A stretch of 7,165 nucleotides of DNA, taken from Candidatus Jordarchaeia archaeon. GTDB taxonomy: Archaea > Asgardarchaeota > Jordiarchaeia > Jordiarchaeales > Freyrarchaeaceae. This document shows positions 1 through 6,961 of this stretch, piece by piece; positions within the stretch are counted from its first letter, which is position 1, and each line of letters opens with the position of its first letter. Below the pieces are notes generated by a model. That model saw only the letters and a program-made list of their open reading frames with translations. It made no database searches and was not told the DNA's origin. Both the position numbers and the translations under genes were made by a program. The stretch covers positions 9,482-16,646 of the forward strand of contig JAHAWR010000022.1 of the NCBI GenBank assembly GCA_018383835.1. Direction: 5' to 3'.

Positions 1-2
1 GC

Positions 3-1082
3 GGTTCACTACCTTCCTATTGGCTTTCCCGACTGGGATCTCACAAAATAAACATCCAAACACTGCCATTATCGTTAAAGAACATGAAACCTAACCTGCG
101 TGAGTTGTTTAAAACCGTTCAACGCTTAAGAGCTTTTGATGTTGTGCTGGTTCACCACCACGTAGACCCTTTCCTAATGTGGCTTATTAGTAAAACTCTG
201 AGTCATAAGGCCGTGTGGTATTCCGGAGAGCCGCTAAGAGCGATATGGGAAAACTACGTTTCTGGGCAAAGTTACAAGATTAATAAGAAAATTGTCTTAA
301 ATACGGTCGAGAAGCTTTATGGAACTCCCTTTACTGTGCCTCTCAGACTCTTCTATACGCCCATAGTATATATAATGAGAGCGCTAGACCTCGATAGCGT
401 CCGTAGCCTCAAAATGGTGATCGCGAACAGTCATTTCACTAAAAAGGTGATAACGCATCTATATAACACTAAAAACGTCCATGTAGTATATCCGGGCGTT
501 GAACATGACTTCCTTCCCAAGAAGAAACCGAGTAAACCCAGTAAGTCGAAACTCATCTTATCGGTCGGAGCTATTATTCCAATGAAGAATCATATGAGAT
601 TAATAGACGCCTTGAAAATCGTTCAGAAGCGTCATCCCAATATAAGTGCAGTTATAGTTGGTGAAGGATTACTTAGAGAGAACTTATTAAGAGCTTCCTC
701 AGATTTAAGGAACTTTCATATATTGGCGAAGGTGACTGATAATGAATTAATGAAATTGTATTCAAGTAGCCGATTTCTGGTGCATGTCGCAATCGCCGAA
801 CCTTTCGGGTTAACGCCACTTGAAGCCGCACTCCATGGAAGACCCAGCATAGTTTCTCGCATTGGCGGGACAGGCGAAACCGTTATTCATAACAAGACGG
901 GCCTCCTCGTAGACCCATACGATATTCATGAAATAGCTGAGGCAATAGAAGCGCTACTCCAAGACGATGAACTCGTAAATGAAATGGGACTTGAGGCCAG
1001 GAGAAGGGTTCTCAGCAATTTCACTATAGAGAGGTCGGCGAAGCTACTCCTCGACACTTTGGAAAAGGCGGGAAAAGGTTGA
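3..1082 (+). CDS. GT4-family glycosyltransferase, N-terminus cut by the left edge
   Basis: Retaining GT-B glycosyltransferase of family GT4, expected to move a sugar from a nucleotide-sugar donor to a glycan or lipid-linked acceptor at the cytoplasmic membrane face. Counting from the first ATG (position 84, 332 residues), visible motifs are ANSHFT (114-119) and VVYPGV (134-139) closing the N-terminal Rossmann domain, then the C-terminal donor domain from about 155 with VGAIIPMKN (161-169), IVGEG (191-195) and the EX7E signature E239/E247 inside EPFGLTPLEA, followed by GGTGE (261-265). The frame stays open from 84 back to position 3 with no stop and no ATG, GTG or TTG codon, no SD precedes 84, and the N-terminal domain from 84 is roughly 40-50 residues short, lacking the usual glycine-rich first loop. 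I therefore treat it as a partial gene starting outside the window; a start at 84 is the alternative. Sugar specificity cannot be read from sequence. Confidence 0.88.
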   Translation, partial: GSLPSYWLSRLGSHKINIQTLPLSLKNMKPNLRELFKTVQRLRAFDVVLVHHHVDPFLMWLISKTLSHKAVWYSGEPLRAIWENYVSGQSYKINKKIVLNTVEKLYGTPFTVPLRLFYTPIVYIMRALDLDSVRSLKMVIANSHFTKKVITHLYNTKNVHVVYPGVEHDFLPKKKPSKPSKSKLILSVGAIIPMKNHMRLIDALKIVQKRHPNISAVIVGEGLLRENLLRASSDLRNFHILAKVTDNELMKLYSSSRFLVHVAIAEPFGLTPLEAALHGRPSIVSRIGGTGETVIHNKTGLLVDPYDIHEIAEAIEALLQDDELVNEMGLEARRRVLSNFTIERSAKLLLDTLEKAGKG

Positions 1083-1084
1083 AG

Positions 1085-1099
1085 AAGAAAGATTAAATT
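1085..1099 (+). promoter_or_regulatory. Candidate BRE/TATA promoter for the three-gene glycan operon
   Basis: In the 85-base gap after the GT4 gene, a purine-rich GAAGAAAGA runs into TTAAATTT, which resembles an archaeal BRE plus TATA box. Transcription would start about 25 bases downstream, near 1120, leaving a leader of roughly 45-50 bases that contains the SD of the next gene (AGGTGA, 1156-1161, six bases before the ATG at 1168). AT-rich matches of this sort occur by chance, so this is tentative; the operon could also be read through from the GT4 gene. Confidence 0.35.
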
Positions 1100-1167
1100 T
1101 GTAGATTTCATCCACGATGGGGAAATATCCAATGTTATTTATGCAGTAGCATTGTAGGTGAGCCATT

Positions 1168-3216
1168 ATGCTATGGGGTTTGCTAAGTAGACGCAGAAGA
1201 CTCTTCATACTTATGCTGCTACTTGTGCTCGTCGGCGTTATGCTCATGTTTTCGTTAAGGGGACAGTTGCCTAAGACTTATCCAATCTTAGAGGCGCAGT
1301 CTGAGACGCTTGTAGTGCCTTGTGAAATTTCATCGGTTCTCGATGAGAAAGCGTGCGCAATTATCTTGAAAATTCGAGAGCCAGAGCTAGCTGGAAACTA
1401 CACACTTACCCACATTAGAGTGTATTACACAATTTCGGGATCTAGGGGAGGTAACTACACCGTCTACGCCATCATATGGAATGGGACGACCCCCATCATA
1501 GGTAAAGGTTTCACGTATCTTCTTGAAGAAAATCCTCGTTATGAAATAGCAGCGATTTACCCAGACCGTTTTATGGCAGATGGCTACCGGACAGAGTTGG
1601 CCAATATAAATCTAACCGAAACGAAGAACGTTTCCGTTATCTTTTTAACGAACAGCTACTTCGACTCCTTTAATGTAGACAAAGTTATACTGACCTATGA
1701 AAGTAGCCGCACCTATCCAGCGCTGACATATATAGATCCAGATGTAGCTAAAATGGCTACTATCTATCATGTGGCGCTAAACTTCGTAGCCCCTCTCCCT
1801 CTCATAGCGTGTATCTACGCGAAATATTACAGCAGAAACATCAGTCATAAAGACCTTCTCATTCTCTCAATTATCGGGGTCTCCTTAAGGCTACTAATCG
1901 CACCCTTCACAGGTCACTCATTCGATATTGAATTCTGGAAGGCAGCCGCAAGGGAGTACTATGAGGCAGGCACCATTCACTTAGAATCATGGCCAACAAT
2001 GCCCCTCTACTTATATCTACTTCTCTTCTCTTACTCATTTTACGCGTTGCTGAAGTTTCTAGGCTTCCAGGACCCTTATTTCTTAGCCCATCCCACAGGT
2101 ATGGTAGAAGCCATCTTCATTAAGTTGCCCTTTATCCTCGCGGACGCTGCATCCTTTTATTTCATTGTAAAGATCCTCGGCCGTGAGAGAGCCGAGGGTA
2201 AGCACGTATTCTACGGATCTCTCTACTTTTTCAATCCGCTTATAATCTACCTTTCAAGCGCGTGGGGCATGTACGATACACTAGCTCTCTCTTTTCTCTT
2301 AGGAGGCCTTTACTTCTTCTTTGTAAAGCGGGAGTTCCAGGCCGCTACCATACTATTCATACTTTCTGGATTAACAAAGCCGTTTGGATTCACTGGCTAT
2401 GCGCTCCTAATCGCCTCAACCATCTTCAAAAAAGAATATAAACAATTAATAAGAGCTCTGGTTATAGGCATATCTGCAACATTACTCACATTTATACCAT
2501 TCATACTGCTCGGAGGAATCCATGCCCTCTTCACCCACTTCGTTGGGCGCATCACTCATACAACCACTCAGCTCCCGTCTTGGCAAGGCCTTGCGTATTT
2601 TAGGCAGGGCCTCCCTCTATATCCTTGGTCTTACTTAGCCCTCATTACATTAATACTACTATGGTACACATGTACTGCAGGGAGGAAGAGAATGACTATT
2701 CTAAACGTGTCTGTAGCAATGGCTCTACTTTTCTTCTTACATTACCTTTGCTACCATATAGTATACACCCAGCACTTATCTTGGGTTGTCCCTTTCTTAA
2801 TAATAATCGCTTACTTAAAGCGCAAGGCAACATTAGCACCATACACGCTTCTCTACAGCCTAGCACCAATAATTTTTTGTATGTCGGGCACAACTATTGG
2901 CTATTTCGCTGTCGGAAAACCATATTACTATACTCCTCTTCTCAACGTGGGTGCTGCCGCTTATAGCTTAACGGCAATAATAGCTCTAGGATTTTACTAT
3001 CTCTTTTTCGGCTCGAAAACCGATGATAGAGTAGGAAGAGTTTTCGCCTCAGAAACAATAAAGATAACTGTAATTTACGTTACTATTTACTTTATTACTT
3101 ACTATTGTTCCATTAATATATTGTTCCATTTGTATTATGTTATTTTATTCGCTTGGTTTATTGTTATTTGCATTGCTCTCCGTGTTGCAACAAATAAAAT
3201 GAGAGTGTGGTGGTGA
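1168..3216 (+). CDS. Multi-membrane GT-C-type glycosyltransferase, Gpi18-like (COG5542-like)
   Basis: Probable integral-membrane glycosyltransferase using a polyprenyl-phosphate-linked sugar and acting on the outer membrane face. The 682 residues begin with a basic segment and a membrane helix (about 11-30), then an extracytoplasmic domain of about 165 residues (31-195) with five N-glycosylation sequons (N77, N96, N105, N148, N154), then about ten or more further helices from 198 to 673. GT-C-like marks are the loop GHSFDIEFW (249-257; D253 is the candidate catalytic acid), FNPLIIYLSSAWGMYD (355-370) followed by SGLTKP (400-405), which matches the NPxxIxxSAxWGxxD / LLTKP pattern of Gpi18/PIG-V-like transferases, and YTQHLSWVVPFL (533-544) in the place of the HxKxxLxxxxP motif of dolichol-phosphate-sugar enzymes. 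The start is fixed by SD AGGTGA six bases upstream and an in-frame TGA at 1159. Its stop abuts the next gene. The family assignment is by motif; donor and acceptor are unknown. Confidence 0.8.
   Translation: MLWGLLSRRRRLFILMLLLVLVGVMLMFSLRGQLPKTYPILEAQSETLVVPCEISSVLDEKACAIILKIREPELAGNYTLTHIRVYYTISGSRGGNYTVYAIIWNGTTPIIGKGFTYLLEENPRYEIAAIYPDRFMADGYRTELANINLTETKNVSVIFLTNSYFDSFNVDKVILTYESSRTYPALTYIDPDVAKMATIYHVALNFVAPLPLIACIYAKYYSRNISHKDLLILSIIGVSLRLLIAPFTGHSFDIEFWKAAAREYYEAGTIHLESWPTMPLYLYLLLFSYSFYALLKFLGFQDPYFLAHPTGMVEAIFIKLPFILADAASFYFIVKILGRERAEGKHVFYGSLYFFNPLIIYLSSAWGMYDTLALSFLLGGLYFFFVKREFQAATILFILSGLTKPFGFTGYALLIASTIFKKEYKQLIRALVIGISATLLTFIPFILLGGIHALFTHFVGRITHTTTQLPSWQGLAYFRQGLPLYPWSYLALITLILLWYTCTAGRKRMTILNVSVAMALLFFLHYLCYHIVYTQHLSWVVPFLIIIAYLKRKATLAPYTLLYSLAPIIFCMSGTTIGYFAVGKPYYYTPLLNVGAAAYSLTAIIALGFYYLFFGSKTDDRVGRVFASETIKITVIYVTIYFITYYCSINILFHLYYVILFAWFIVICIALRVATNKMRVWW
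3103..3130 (+). repeat. Imperfect tandem repeat (12-mer, 16-base period) in a T-rich gene tail
   Basis: The 12-mer TATTGTTCCATT occurs at 3103-3114 and again at 3119-3130, a 16-base period. It lies in a conspicuously T-rich stretch (about 3055-3170) that encodes the last two hydrophobic helices of the GT-C-like protein. The period is not a multiple of three, so the two copies are read in different frames; it looks like a product of slippage rather than a protein repeat. Confidence 0.6.
3209..3216 (+). promoter_or_regulatory. Shine-Dalgarno site inside the GT-C gene tail
   Basis: GGTGGTGA forms the last codons and stop of the GT-C-like gene and resembles the archaeal SD GGAGGTGA. It directly abuts the ATG at 3217 but sits nine bases before the ATG at 3226 (codon 4 of the next frame), so initiation at 3226 is the better fit. 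It shows that the two genes are translationally coupled. Confidence 0.5.
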
Positions 3217-4503
3217 ATGGATTTGATGAAGCCGCTTTCTTGGAACAAGCTTTGCTCAGGGTGTGGTACTTGTGTTATTTTCTGTCCTAAAGGCATAGAG
3301 ATGGTGCTTGATCCAAGATCTAATTACACTCCGATACTTAAGAACGAATGTTCTTTCTGTGACGTATGTAATACTGTATGCCCAACCTCCGACATTATCG
3401 GTGGCGTAACTAGTAAAAGGAATTATAATGAGCTGATAGGCAGGTACGTTAACAGCTACATAGGGTACTCAAAACGCAGAGATATTAGGTGGAGGGCGTC
3501 TTCAGGAGGGCTCGTTACGGCTCTTCTAATGTTTATGCTGGAGAGCAACATCATAGATGGTGTCCTAGCGGTGAGGATGGAGGGCCTAAGGCCTGTCCCC
3601 TTTATCGCGGGGAGCTCAAAGGAGCTACTTATGGCGATGGGATCAAAATATTTGCCTGTCCCACTAAATGCGAAGTTGAGGAATCTGCTTGACATTGAAG
3701 GACGGTTCGCCGTCGTAGGTCTCCCATGCCATATCAGAGGAGTAAAAAAAGCCATGTCAGTTTCAAGAAAGCTACAGGAGCACATACTATTGTCTGTAGG
3801 ACTGTTCTGCTCTAGAACCGTAAGCTCGATAGGGATTAGAACGCTGCTACATAAATTACGTATGCGTGAAGATGTTGTTGAGGAAATATCGTTTAGAGGG
3901 CGTGGGTGGCCAGGAAAGCTTTACGTGCGCCTAAGGAATGGGGACGAGGTCTTCTTTCCATATTTTAGTTACTGGAGGCCTCTATTTTCCACTCACTTTT
4001 TCACACCTACCAGCTGTATGTTCTGTTCCGATTTGACGAACGAGGAAGCAGATATTTCCGCTGGGGACCCATGGCTGCCGGAGATTTTAGGGACAGATAG
4101 GTTGGGCACATCTATTGCAGTATCACGTACAGAAATAGGTGATGAAATTCTGCGGGAGGCGTGGCGTGCCGGTTATATTGAACTAAAAGAAATAGGCATA
4201 GAAAAAGTTGTTGAATCCCAGTGGCGTCCGCTGTTCTTCAAAAAAGTGACTTTGCCTGCACGACAAATACTGACGAAGAGGGTTAGGGAGTGTGCTTCGC
4301 CAGTAAGTCCTTTACAGCTCATTACCGCTTTAATTCAACTTGCCAATAAAGGGTTCTCGGAGACGTCCGTGGGACAATATGTAATAGAGCGACTTCACTT
4401 TAAGATTCTGGAGGCTTACGCCTTTGTCCTCTCGAGAGTTGAGAAAGTGGCATGGGTGATGTATCAAAGGAGGCGTCAAATTGAGAGCTCATATAATCAA
4501 TAA
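3217..4503 (+). CDS. FrhB-like iron-sulfur protein (coenzyme F420 hydrogenase/dehydrogenase beta subunit family), polysaccharide-locus type
   Basis: Cytoplasmic redox protein of 428 residues with a 2[4Fe-4S] ferredoxin domain and an FrhB body. The first cluster motif is C13-C16-C19-C23, the second C45-C48-C51-C55. The FrhB N-terminal signature SSGGLVTALL is at 95-104, and the C-terminal domain carries GLPCHIRGVKK (168-178, C171), C198, FRGRGWPG (226-233) and CMFCSDLTNEEADISAGDPW (267-286), matching the conserved CxxCxD...AD.S.GD.W pattern. In the family these hold FeS clusters and a flavin. There are no neighbouring hydrogenase subunits; instead it lies between a membrane glycosyltransferase and a pyruvyl transferase, a pairing known from many exopolysaccharide loci, including bacteria without F420. 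Its reaction is unknown and the F420-hydrogenase name should not be taken literally. The called ATG abuts the upstream stop; the ATG at 3226 is better placed relative to the SD. Its 3' end overlaps the next gene by 23 bases. Confidence 0.92.
   Translation: MDLMKPLSWNKLCSGCGTCVIFCPKGIEMVLDPRSNYTPILKNECSFCDVCNTVCPTSDIIGGVTSKRNYNELIGRYVNSYIGYSKRRDIRWRASSGGLVTALLMFMLESNIIDGVLAVRMEGLRPVPFIAGSSKELLMAMGSKYLPVPLNAKLRNLLDIEGRFAVVGLPCHIRGVKKAMSVSRKLQEHILLSVGLFCSRTVSSIGIRTLLHKLRMREDVVEEISFRGRGWPGKLYVRLRNGDEVFFPYFSYWRPLFSTHFFTPTSCMFCSDLTNEEADISAGDPWLPEILGTDRLGTSIAVSRTEIGDEILREAWRAGYIELKEIGIEKVVESQWRPLFFKKVTLPARQILTKRVRECASPVSPLQLITALIQLANKGFSETSVGQYVIERLHFKILEAYAFVLSRVEKVAWVMYQRRRQIESSYNQ
4466..4473 (+). 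promoter_or_regulatory. Strong Shine-Dalgarno site that fixes a TTG start
   Basis: AAAGGAGG lies within the end of the FrhB-like gene, seven bases before TTG at 4481. It decides the start of the pyruvyl transferase gene, because the first in-frame codon is TTG, not ATG, and the family's N-terminal NxG motif begins only about a dozen residues later. It also implies translational coupling. Confidence 0.8.
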
Positions 4504-5776
4504 CTTCTACTCACTCAATAGAGGATGGGCCCTTCTAGTCTTAAGTGTTACTAATTTTTTATCTAATAAAATTCCCGGCATCGAATTCACGATAGAGTCT
4601 CTCTACCCGGATATCGATAGGAAAGTTTACCGGAATTGTAAGTGTGTAAAGCCTGTGAAATCGTCTTTTGGGACTCTCTTTAACGCTTTAACGAGAGCAT
4701 TTGTGTGGAGGGTTCTTAAAGCAGTTGGATTCAAAGCCGATGCGCTACTAATGTGGGAACCGTTAAAATACTTCTATGAGGCTAATGTAGTCATAGATTT
4801 AAGTGGGGATGGGTTGTGCCCTGCACAAAGCAAGACCATGTGGTATCGCATAAGGTTAACTGTTAGTACGTTTACGAATCTTATGTCCATAATTTTAGCG
4901 TTACTTCTAGAGAAGCCCGTAGTACTATACTCGCATTCCATTGGAAATTTAGGAATCTTAAGACCACTTGTAAAGATGGTTCTCAAAAATGGCAATGTTA
5001 AGCTGATCGCATTGAGGGACCGGGACTCCGAAAACTATCTAAGAGAGATGGGAATTACCGGATCTAAAATTCGTCTTATCGCTGATGCCGCATTCTCCAT
5101 AACTCCTCCTGAGATAAATACGCAGAACGATGCGCCAACAGCATGCTTTTGCATTAGTAACGAAGCTGTAACACATTTCTATGGTTATAGCACTGAGAGC
5201 TTCATTCAAATCTTAAGGGATATTTCAGATTACCTTGTGAATACTTATTCCGCAAGGATTCTGTTAGTTCCTTTCTCGAGGGGTGGACGTTACAAGCATG
5301 AAGACGACCTAGCGATTCTCAGCGCTGTTCTCGACGCTATTCGAAGTACAATAGGCGATGAAAAGGTCTCCCTTGTAGAGGGCTCCAATCTTCATGAAGC
5401 GATGAGCGCTATAGCGAAATGTAAATTCCTTGTTACATCAAGGATGCACCCTGCTATAGTCGCCCTCCTATATGGGGTTCCCCCAGTATTAATAGCACAT
5501 AGCCCTAAATTTCATGGGCTAATAAGCTTTCTTAAAACCGAGGAACTGCTTTGTGATGCAAAGCATCTAAACTATGATTCATTAAAAGCGAAAATAGAAT
5601 ACGTATGGGAGAACAACCAAGCTCTTCGAACTAAGATAAGAGAGCACACCAAAACGTTGCAAATGCTAAGTTTGAGTGGTTTACAGCGATTAGCTCTGCT
5701 ATTAAGCCAGATCCACGCGCGCAACGTCTCAAGTAAGAGTCAATATAAACGCCCTAAGAATGAATTTGAACTATAA
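4481..5776 (+). CDS. Polysaccharide pyruvyl transferase family protein (CsaB/WcaK-like)
   Basis: Member of the polysaccharide pyruvyl transferase family (GT-B-like fold), whose characterised members add a pyruvate ketal from phosphoenolpyruvate to a sugar of a cell-surface glycan. It has 431 residues, usual for the family. Visible marks are NRG at 13-15, VIDLSGDGL (104-112), KPVVLYSHSIG (145-155), ALRDRDSENYLREMG (177-191; R179, D180, S183), ADAAF (201-205), and in the C-terminal half the SRMHPAIVALLYGVP signature (320-334; R321, H323) followed by PKFHG (342-346). The translation start is a TTG with an ideal SD, overlapping the FrhB-like gene by 23 bases. Oddities: the usual NxGD motif reads NRGW, and the glycine triplet of the first half reads SGDG. 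These could mean a changed substrate; some family members have other functions, so pyruvyl transfer is likely but not proven. The stop overlaps the convergent methyltransferase gene by six bases. Confidence 0.9.
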   Translation: MRAHIINNFYSLNRGWALLVLSVTNFLSNKIPGIEFTIESLYPDIDRKVYRNCKCVKPVKSSFGTLFNALTRAFVWRVLKAVGFKADALLMWEPLKYFYEANVVIDLSGDGLCPAQSKTMWYRIRLTVSTFTNLMSIILALLLEKPVVLYSHSIGNLGILRPLVKMVLKNGNVKLIALRDRDSENYLREMGITGSKIRLIADAAFSITPPEINTQNDAPTACFCISNEAVTHFYGYSTESFIQILRDISDYLVNTYSARILLVPFSRGGRYKHEDDLAILSAVLDAIRSTIGDEKVSLVEGSNLHEAMSAIAKCKFLVTSRMHPAIVALLYGVPPVLIAHSPKFHGLISFLKTEELLCDAKHLNYDSLKAKIEYVWENNQALRTKIREHTKTLQMLSLSGLQRLALLLSQIHARNVSSKSQYKRPKNEFEL

Positions 5777-6580
5777 GTATGCTTCAACAAGAGCTCCTCC
5801 ACCCCAGTCTAAAGGGCATAACTTCATTAGGATTGCATGTAGAATTGAGAGTAAAGACCCTATTAAGCCTCTAATATATAAATTACTGGTGAACGCTTTA
5901 CCAATGTATCCAAGCAGTCGCAAAGTCGAATACTGCCTTCCATACTGATTAAAAAACCGCTTAGCGTACTCACTTGGAGGTGCTACGATACCAAACATCG
6001 GCGTCACACGAACGTTACAGAAAAACTTCTGAAAACGCTTTTTAATATCAGACACTTTTTCCAATCCGATATGGCCGTCCTGCTCAATGAAGTACTTTCT
6101 ATACAACAACTCATCTTTTTTAGCTATTCTCGTAAGTGGATCTTGTCCGTCAGCCTCGACGTAGTGAATCGTTTTTCCATGATCTTTTAATACCCTCACT
6201 ATTTCGAGGAGACAGCCGTTCTTCTCGTGGTATGGTATGTGCCCAAGAACATCCACACTCACAACATAGTCGAATACCTTGGATTTAAAGGGCAATTTTC
6301 TAACATCAGCTCTAACAACGTGGTCGTAGATGTTCTTGGCAAACTCAAGACTTTTAACCGATATGTCTACACCTATACACCTACCTTTTAAGGCTAACAA
6401 TTCATTCCCACCCCCGCACCCGAGATCAAGTAACATCCCACTCTCGATACATCTGTCTATGAGCCGCAGTTTTAAGAAGTCTATTGCAATGTACCAAGCT
6501 ATCTTGTAAAGAAGACCATATTTTCTCAGATCTATTCTCGTCCCATAAAACCTCCTCTCATAAAAATCTATTGATTTCAT
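5771..6580 (-). CDS. Class I SAM-dependent methyltransferase
   Basis: Rossmann-fold methyltransferase of 269 residues, probably soluble or membrane-associated. Motif I is LLDLGCGGG (50-58), the acidic SAM-ribose residue is D72 in GVDIS (70-74), ADVRKLPF (91-98) gives the adenine-binding acidic position, and FDYVVSVDVLGHIPYHEK (103-120) is motif IV and the following helix, with EIVRVLKDHG (126-135) as motif VI. This is the pattern of Methyltransf_11/UbiE-like enzymes. The C-terminal part (about 200-269) is family-specific, with a hydrophobic segment at 235-254 and a WGGGALVEAY ending, which suggests contact with a lipid-linked substrate. The ATG is fixed by an in-frame TAA immediately before it; a GAGGT SD (6583-6587) is only two bases upstream. 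It is convergent with the glycan operon, so it has its own promoter. The acceptor is unknown; the neighbours suggest a sugar or lipid carrier. Confidence 0.93.
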   Translation of the reverse strand: MKSIDFYERRFYGTRIDLRKYGLLYKIAWYIAIDFLKLRLIDRCIESGMLLDLGCGGGNELLALKGRCIGVDISVKSLEFAKNIYDHVVRADVRKLPFKSKVFDYVVSVDVLGHIPYHEKNGCLLEIVRVLKDHGKTIHYVEADGQDPLTRIAKKDELLYRKYFIEQDGHIGLEKVSDIKKRFQKFFCNVRVTPMFGIVAPPSEYAKRFFNQYGRQYSTLRLLGYIGKAFTSNLYIRGLIGSLLSILHAILMKLCPLDWGGGALVEAYL

Positions 6581-6607
6581 TTACCTCGCCTTCTCTAAAA
6601 CTTCTAT

Positions 6608-6632
6608 CGTTAACTTAGAAGAGCCATTAACG
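6608..6632. repeat. Inverted repeat CGTTAA-N13-TTAACG upstream of the methyltransferase
   Basis: Perfect 6-bp arms at 6608-6613 and 6627-6632 lie between the candidate TATA box (6638-6646) and the methyltransferase start (6580). The 19-base centre-to-centre spacing, about two helical turns, would suit a dimeric repressor near the transcription start, but arms this short can occur by chance. Confidence 0.3.
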
Positions 6633-6637
6633 GTCTC

Positions 6638-6646
6638 TTAAATTTT
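6638..6646 (-). promoter_or_regulatory. Candidate TATA box for the methyltransferase gene
   Basis: On the minus strand GAAAGAAAATTTAAG offers a BRE-like purine run followed by an AAATTTAA element. Initiation about 25 bases downstream, near 6613, would leave a leader of some 30-35 bases. The methyltransferase is divergent from nothing and convergent with the operon, so a promoter is needed in this gap, but this match is only moderate. Confidence 0.35.
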
Positions 6647-6649
6647 CTT

Positions 6650-6742
6650 TCAAGTGCAGGGCTCTAGCGAGAGTAAAGTTGCAAACCTTCCCGTCAGTTT
6701 ACCAACAAGCTTTTCAAACACAAAATGGCCGGGTTTAAACAT
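6650..6742 (-). CDS. Doubtful 30-residue reading frame with a good SD
   Basis: Minus-strand ATG to TGA frame of 30 codons, 69 bases upstream of the methyltransferase. GGAGGT lies four bases before the ATG, a better SD than that of the methyltransferase itself. The peptide is mixed hydrophobic and basic (MFKPGHFVFEKLVGKLTGRF at residues 1-20) with no family I recognise. The same frame is open for 30 codons further upstream (6776-6865), separated by three stops between 6764 and 6775, so it could equally be the tail of a decayed gene. It could also be chance. Confidence 0.22.
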   Translation of the reverse strand: MFKPGHFVFEKLVGKLTGRFATLLSLEPCT

Positions 6743-6961
6743 CTGAACCTCCACCGCACTGCGCTAACCTCATTAACGCAAGCAACCTTCTCCACAAGAT
6801 AATTCTGCAAACCTCAAAGGGTCCACCATACGGCCTTTAGGCGTAAAATCAACCCAGCCACGCCTTCACACGCGACTTACTCGTTAACACCAGCACACTG
6901 ATACACTAAATCATCCTTACTTTGAACTTCGTCAATAATTGAACCTTAAAATGTCAATTCT

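Noticed and set aside
2625..2966. 113-codon open frame inside the GT-C gene
   Set aside because: It lies in the +1 frame of a gene with clear membrane motifs, has no SD and low-quality composition; it is a shadow frame.
3456..3785. 109-codon minus-strand frame within the FrhB-like gene
   Set aside because: It is antisense to the SSGG and GLPC signatures of the FrhB gene and is explained by codon bias of that gene.
3217..4503. Part of a methanogenic or F420-reducing hydrogenase complex
   Set aside because: No hydrogenase large or small subunits are nearby, and the gene is coupled to glycan genes; the family name alone does not show hydrogenase activity.
5760..5948. 62-codon plus-strand frame opposite the methyltransferase end
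   Set aside because: It is antisense to well-conserved methyltransferase coding sequence and has no SD or recognisable domain.
6725..6802. Plus-strand ATG frame of 25 codons in the gap
   Set aside because: No SD, no TATA at a leaderless distance, and no recognisable peptide.
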